Of a DNA stretch of 30,477 nucleotides, positions 29,037 through 30,477 are shown in pieces. The position numbers were made by a program, and so were the translations under genes. The stretch is from Botryococcus braunii (taxonomy: Eukaryota; Chlorophyta; Trebouxiophyceae). The notes beneath the pieces are model-generated. The model was not told where the DNA came from. It made no database searches and saw only the letters and a list, made by a program, of their open reading frames with translations. The stretch lies in assembly GCA_002005505.1 (NCBI GenBank), contig MVGU01001845.1, forward strand, positions 1 to 30,477, written 5' to 3'. The number at the start of each line of letters is the position of its first letter. Positions within the stretch are counted from its first letter, which is position 1.

Positions 29037-29671
29037 AAACTCAATCCCAGGTAGAAAAAATGCAGAAGGTACAAGAGGGGTTGCGAATGCAGGGGAAGTC
29101 ACAAATTCCCTTCCTCCAGGGACCACCCTTACAAGGGAGCAGCGTTATGTACAGCGCGTGGCTAGGAGAGAGCATTCTGACATCCATTGCATGCCCTGAC
29201 CCAGTCAGCAATTGTGAGTGAGCAACATGGTTGTCTCCCTGATATGCAGGGCAGGTTGAGACAGTCGAGGCTATTTCGGTGCAGATGTAGAGATGAGAGC
29301 AGTGGGTAGACATGCAGTAGGGAAGCTGGTGCCATCAGTCACTGCTAGTCATGCTTATGGGGCAGGCTGACATGTAGGCGAGCTCAGGCAAGTCTGGTAG
29401 TGCCAGTGTGAGTCCAGGAGAGAGAGAGCTGCTCCTCTGCATTGCGGGTGCGAGAATGTAAGGTGCGCACTGGTCCAGTAGTCAAGGAGAGAGAGAGAGA
29501 CTTGAGAAGGAATCAGATAATCCCGGCAGTACTGCCCAGTCCCAGCATAAGGTACATAATGTACCTTATTCTGGCAACCAGGGAGAGAGAGAGAGAGAAG
29601 GGAACAGCATCAGTAAGGCTGACAGCCCTGCTGCACCACAGCATAAGGTACAGAGTGTACCTTCTGTCACG
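28997..29671 (+). pseudogene. Copia E linker between integrase and RT, degraded
   Basis: Parts of the linker are readable in shifting frames (EHMQNLARGG matches the D linker IQRLARGS). Several GAGAGA tracts (about 29421, 29490, 29583) mark likely slippage points. Two CATAAGGTAC copies with inverted partners lie at 29546-29569 and 29642-29663; in frame they encode the repeated peptide QHKV..VP. Confidence 0.65.
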
Positions 29672-30180
29672 TTGGGAAAAGTTCACGTGCCCTCAAACTT
29701 GAGGGAAGCCCAGCGCTCACCTCAGTGGGAGTTTTGGCAGCAGGCAATGCAAGAGGAGATGGAGTCTTTAGACACCCATGAGGTTATGCAGTATGTGGAA
29801 AGACCCCATGGGCAGAAAGTTATCCCTGTTCATTGGATTTTTCTACAAAAAACGATGCACATGGAATGTCACTCGTTAAAGCAGATTGGTTGCCCAGGGT
29901 TGCAGACAGATTCCTGGTATAGATGTTGGTGAGTTTTTGCACCTACCAGCAGCTATGGGTAGAAGCTGTGCTGGCAGTGGCTGCCACACAAAATCTTGAA
30001 TCCACCAAGTGATATAGAACTTTTCAATGGGGTGGAGAAGAGGCTATTGACCACCACCAGGATGAGATGGCAAACGAGAGGTGTCTCAGGCCTCTACGGC
30101 TAGCAGCCCACGGGCGGCACAAGACCTTGAGCGACAATTGAGCTTGATGTATTGTTTTTGTGTTGCAAGGAGCATCTGGA
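29672..30180 (+). pseudogene. Copia E RT, N-terminal remnant
   Basis: VPSNLREAQRSPQWEFWQQAMQ, then VIPVHWIF, match the RT start of D. After about 29840 the frame breaks repeatedly. Shreds such as VLAVAATQNLE (about 29970-30000) are recognisable, then similarity ends. The whole palm with YVDD and the connection region are missing before RNase H resumes, so this copy cannot make RT. Confidence 0.8.
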
Positions 30181-30477
30181 GGAATCCACCAGACCTATGG
30201 GATGGCGTTGCTGATGATGGACGTGGGGTTGATACCCCCATGTCCAAGGACTTCGTGGCTAGCAGCAGACCCGAGTCCTCAGATGGTATGTCACATGGGG
30301 CTGGTACCCCTCTGCCACCTGGTCATCGATACTGCGAGTTAATTGGATCGTTACTGTACATAGCCAATACGACCCGGCCTGACATTTCTCAGGCTGTTGG
30401 AGTGTTGTCAAGGTATAGAATGACACCCACTACCTCACACTGGAATGAGGCCATTCGAGTGCTGAAGTACTTGAGAG
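30181..30477 (+). pseudogene. Copia E RT end/RNase H start, partial
   Basis: TPMSKDFVASSRPESSDG, then TPLPPGHRYCELIGSLLYIANTTRP and SQAVGVLSRYRMTPTTSHWNEAIRVLKYLR, align with D residues just before RNase H. The frame is open to the window edge; RNase H catalytic motifs would lie beyond it. Confidence 0.82.

Larger units (their letters stand above)
25011..30477 (+). mobile_element. Copia element E (5' end to RNase H), inserted in D
   Basis: It has a 694-bp 5' LTR, a half-tRNA primer-binding site, leader, gag, zinc knuckle, protease, integrase, a linker, fragments of RT and the start of RNase H, then leaves the window. Gag and the protease-integrase frame are well preserved. The linker and RT are broken, and the RT catalytic core is deleted. 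The five bases left of it are GCACC, the candidate target-site duplication. Confidence 0.88.

Overview
This is a 30.5-kb block of eukaryotic repeat DNA. I found no host gene, tRNA or rRNA gene. Nearly everything right of about 1.5 kb is a stack of LTR retrotransposons from two superfamilies: Ty3/gypsy elements ending in chromodomains (chromoviruses), and Ty1/copia elements with the order gag, protease, integrase, RT, RNase H. Element types, moderate GC, long GT and GA microsatellites and pol protein style suggest a green alga. That is an inference; nothing here fixes the species. All elements are damaged and none could transpose alone as shown.

Layout. 1-860: a satellite-like array of ~185-bp units that switches orientation near 359, giving a large imperfect palindrome. 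878-988: GT microsatellite. 1029-1530: GC-rich, G-tract-rich stretch with a 28-bp perfect palindrome. 1535-2112: a 5'-truncated copia-type LTR (L1). 2668-5236: gypsy A (minus). 5237-7803: gypsy B (minus), with a ~122-bp 3' LTR. 7804-10488: copia C (plus): 5' LTR, primer-binding site, leader, gag, protease. 10489-12702: gypsy G1 (minus): 3' LTR, 3' region, end of pol. 12703-19140: gypsy G2 (minus), a close relative of G1, nearly full structure. 19202-25010: copia D (minus), with its 3' LTR. 25011-30477: copia E (plus), running off the window.

The junctions read as nested insertions. B cuts the RT of A, C cuts the RNase H of B, G1 cuts the protease of C, G2 cuts the integrase of G1, and separately E cuts the gag of D. 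The missing halves of A, B, C and G1 are not seen to the right inside this window.

The most interesting structure is in the copia LTRs (L1, C, D, E). Each carries two copies of a 135-149-bp block at a period of 324-332 bp. The copies are identical or nearly so within an LTR but strongly different between LTRs. In all four, the first copy ends CAG|GT (splice-donor-like). The second ends in a branch-point-like motif, a short spacer that is pyrimidine-rich in most copies, and CAG|G (acceptor-like). The period therefore equals a candidate intron lying inside the LTR. Right after the 5' LTRs of C and E is an extended primer-binding site that looks complementary to the 5' half (anticodon arm plus D arm) of a CAU-anticodon initiator-Met-type tRNA. 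Its start folds into an 11-bp hairpin with the end of the LTR.
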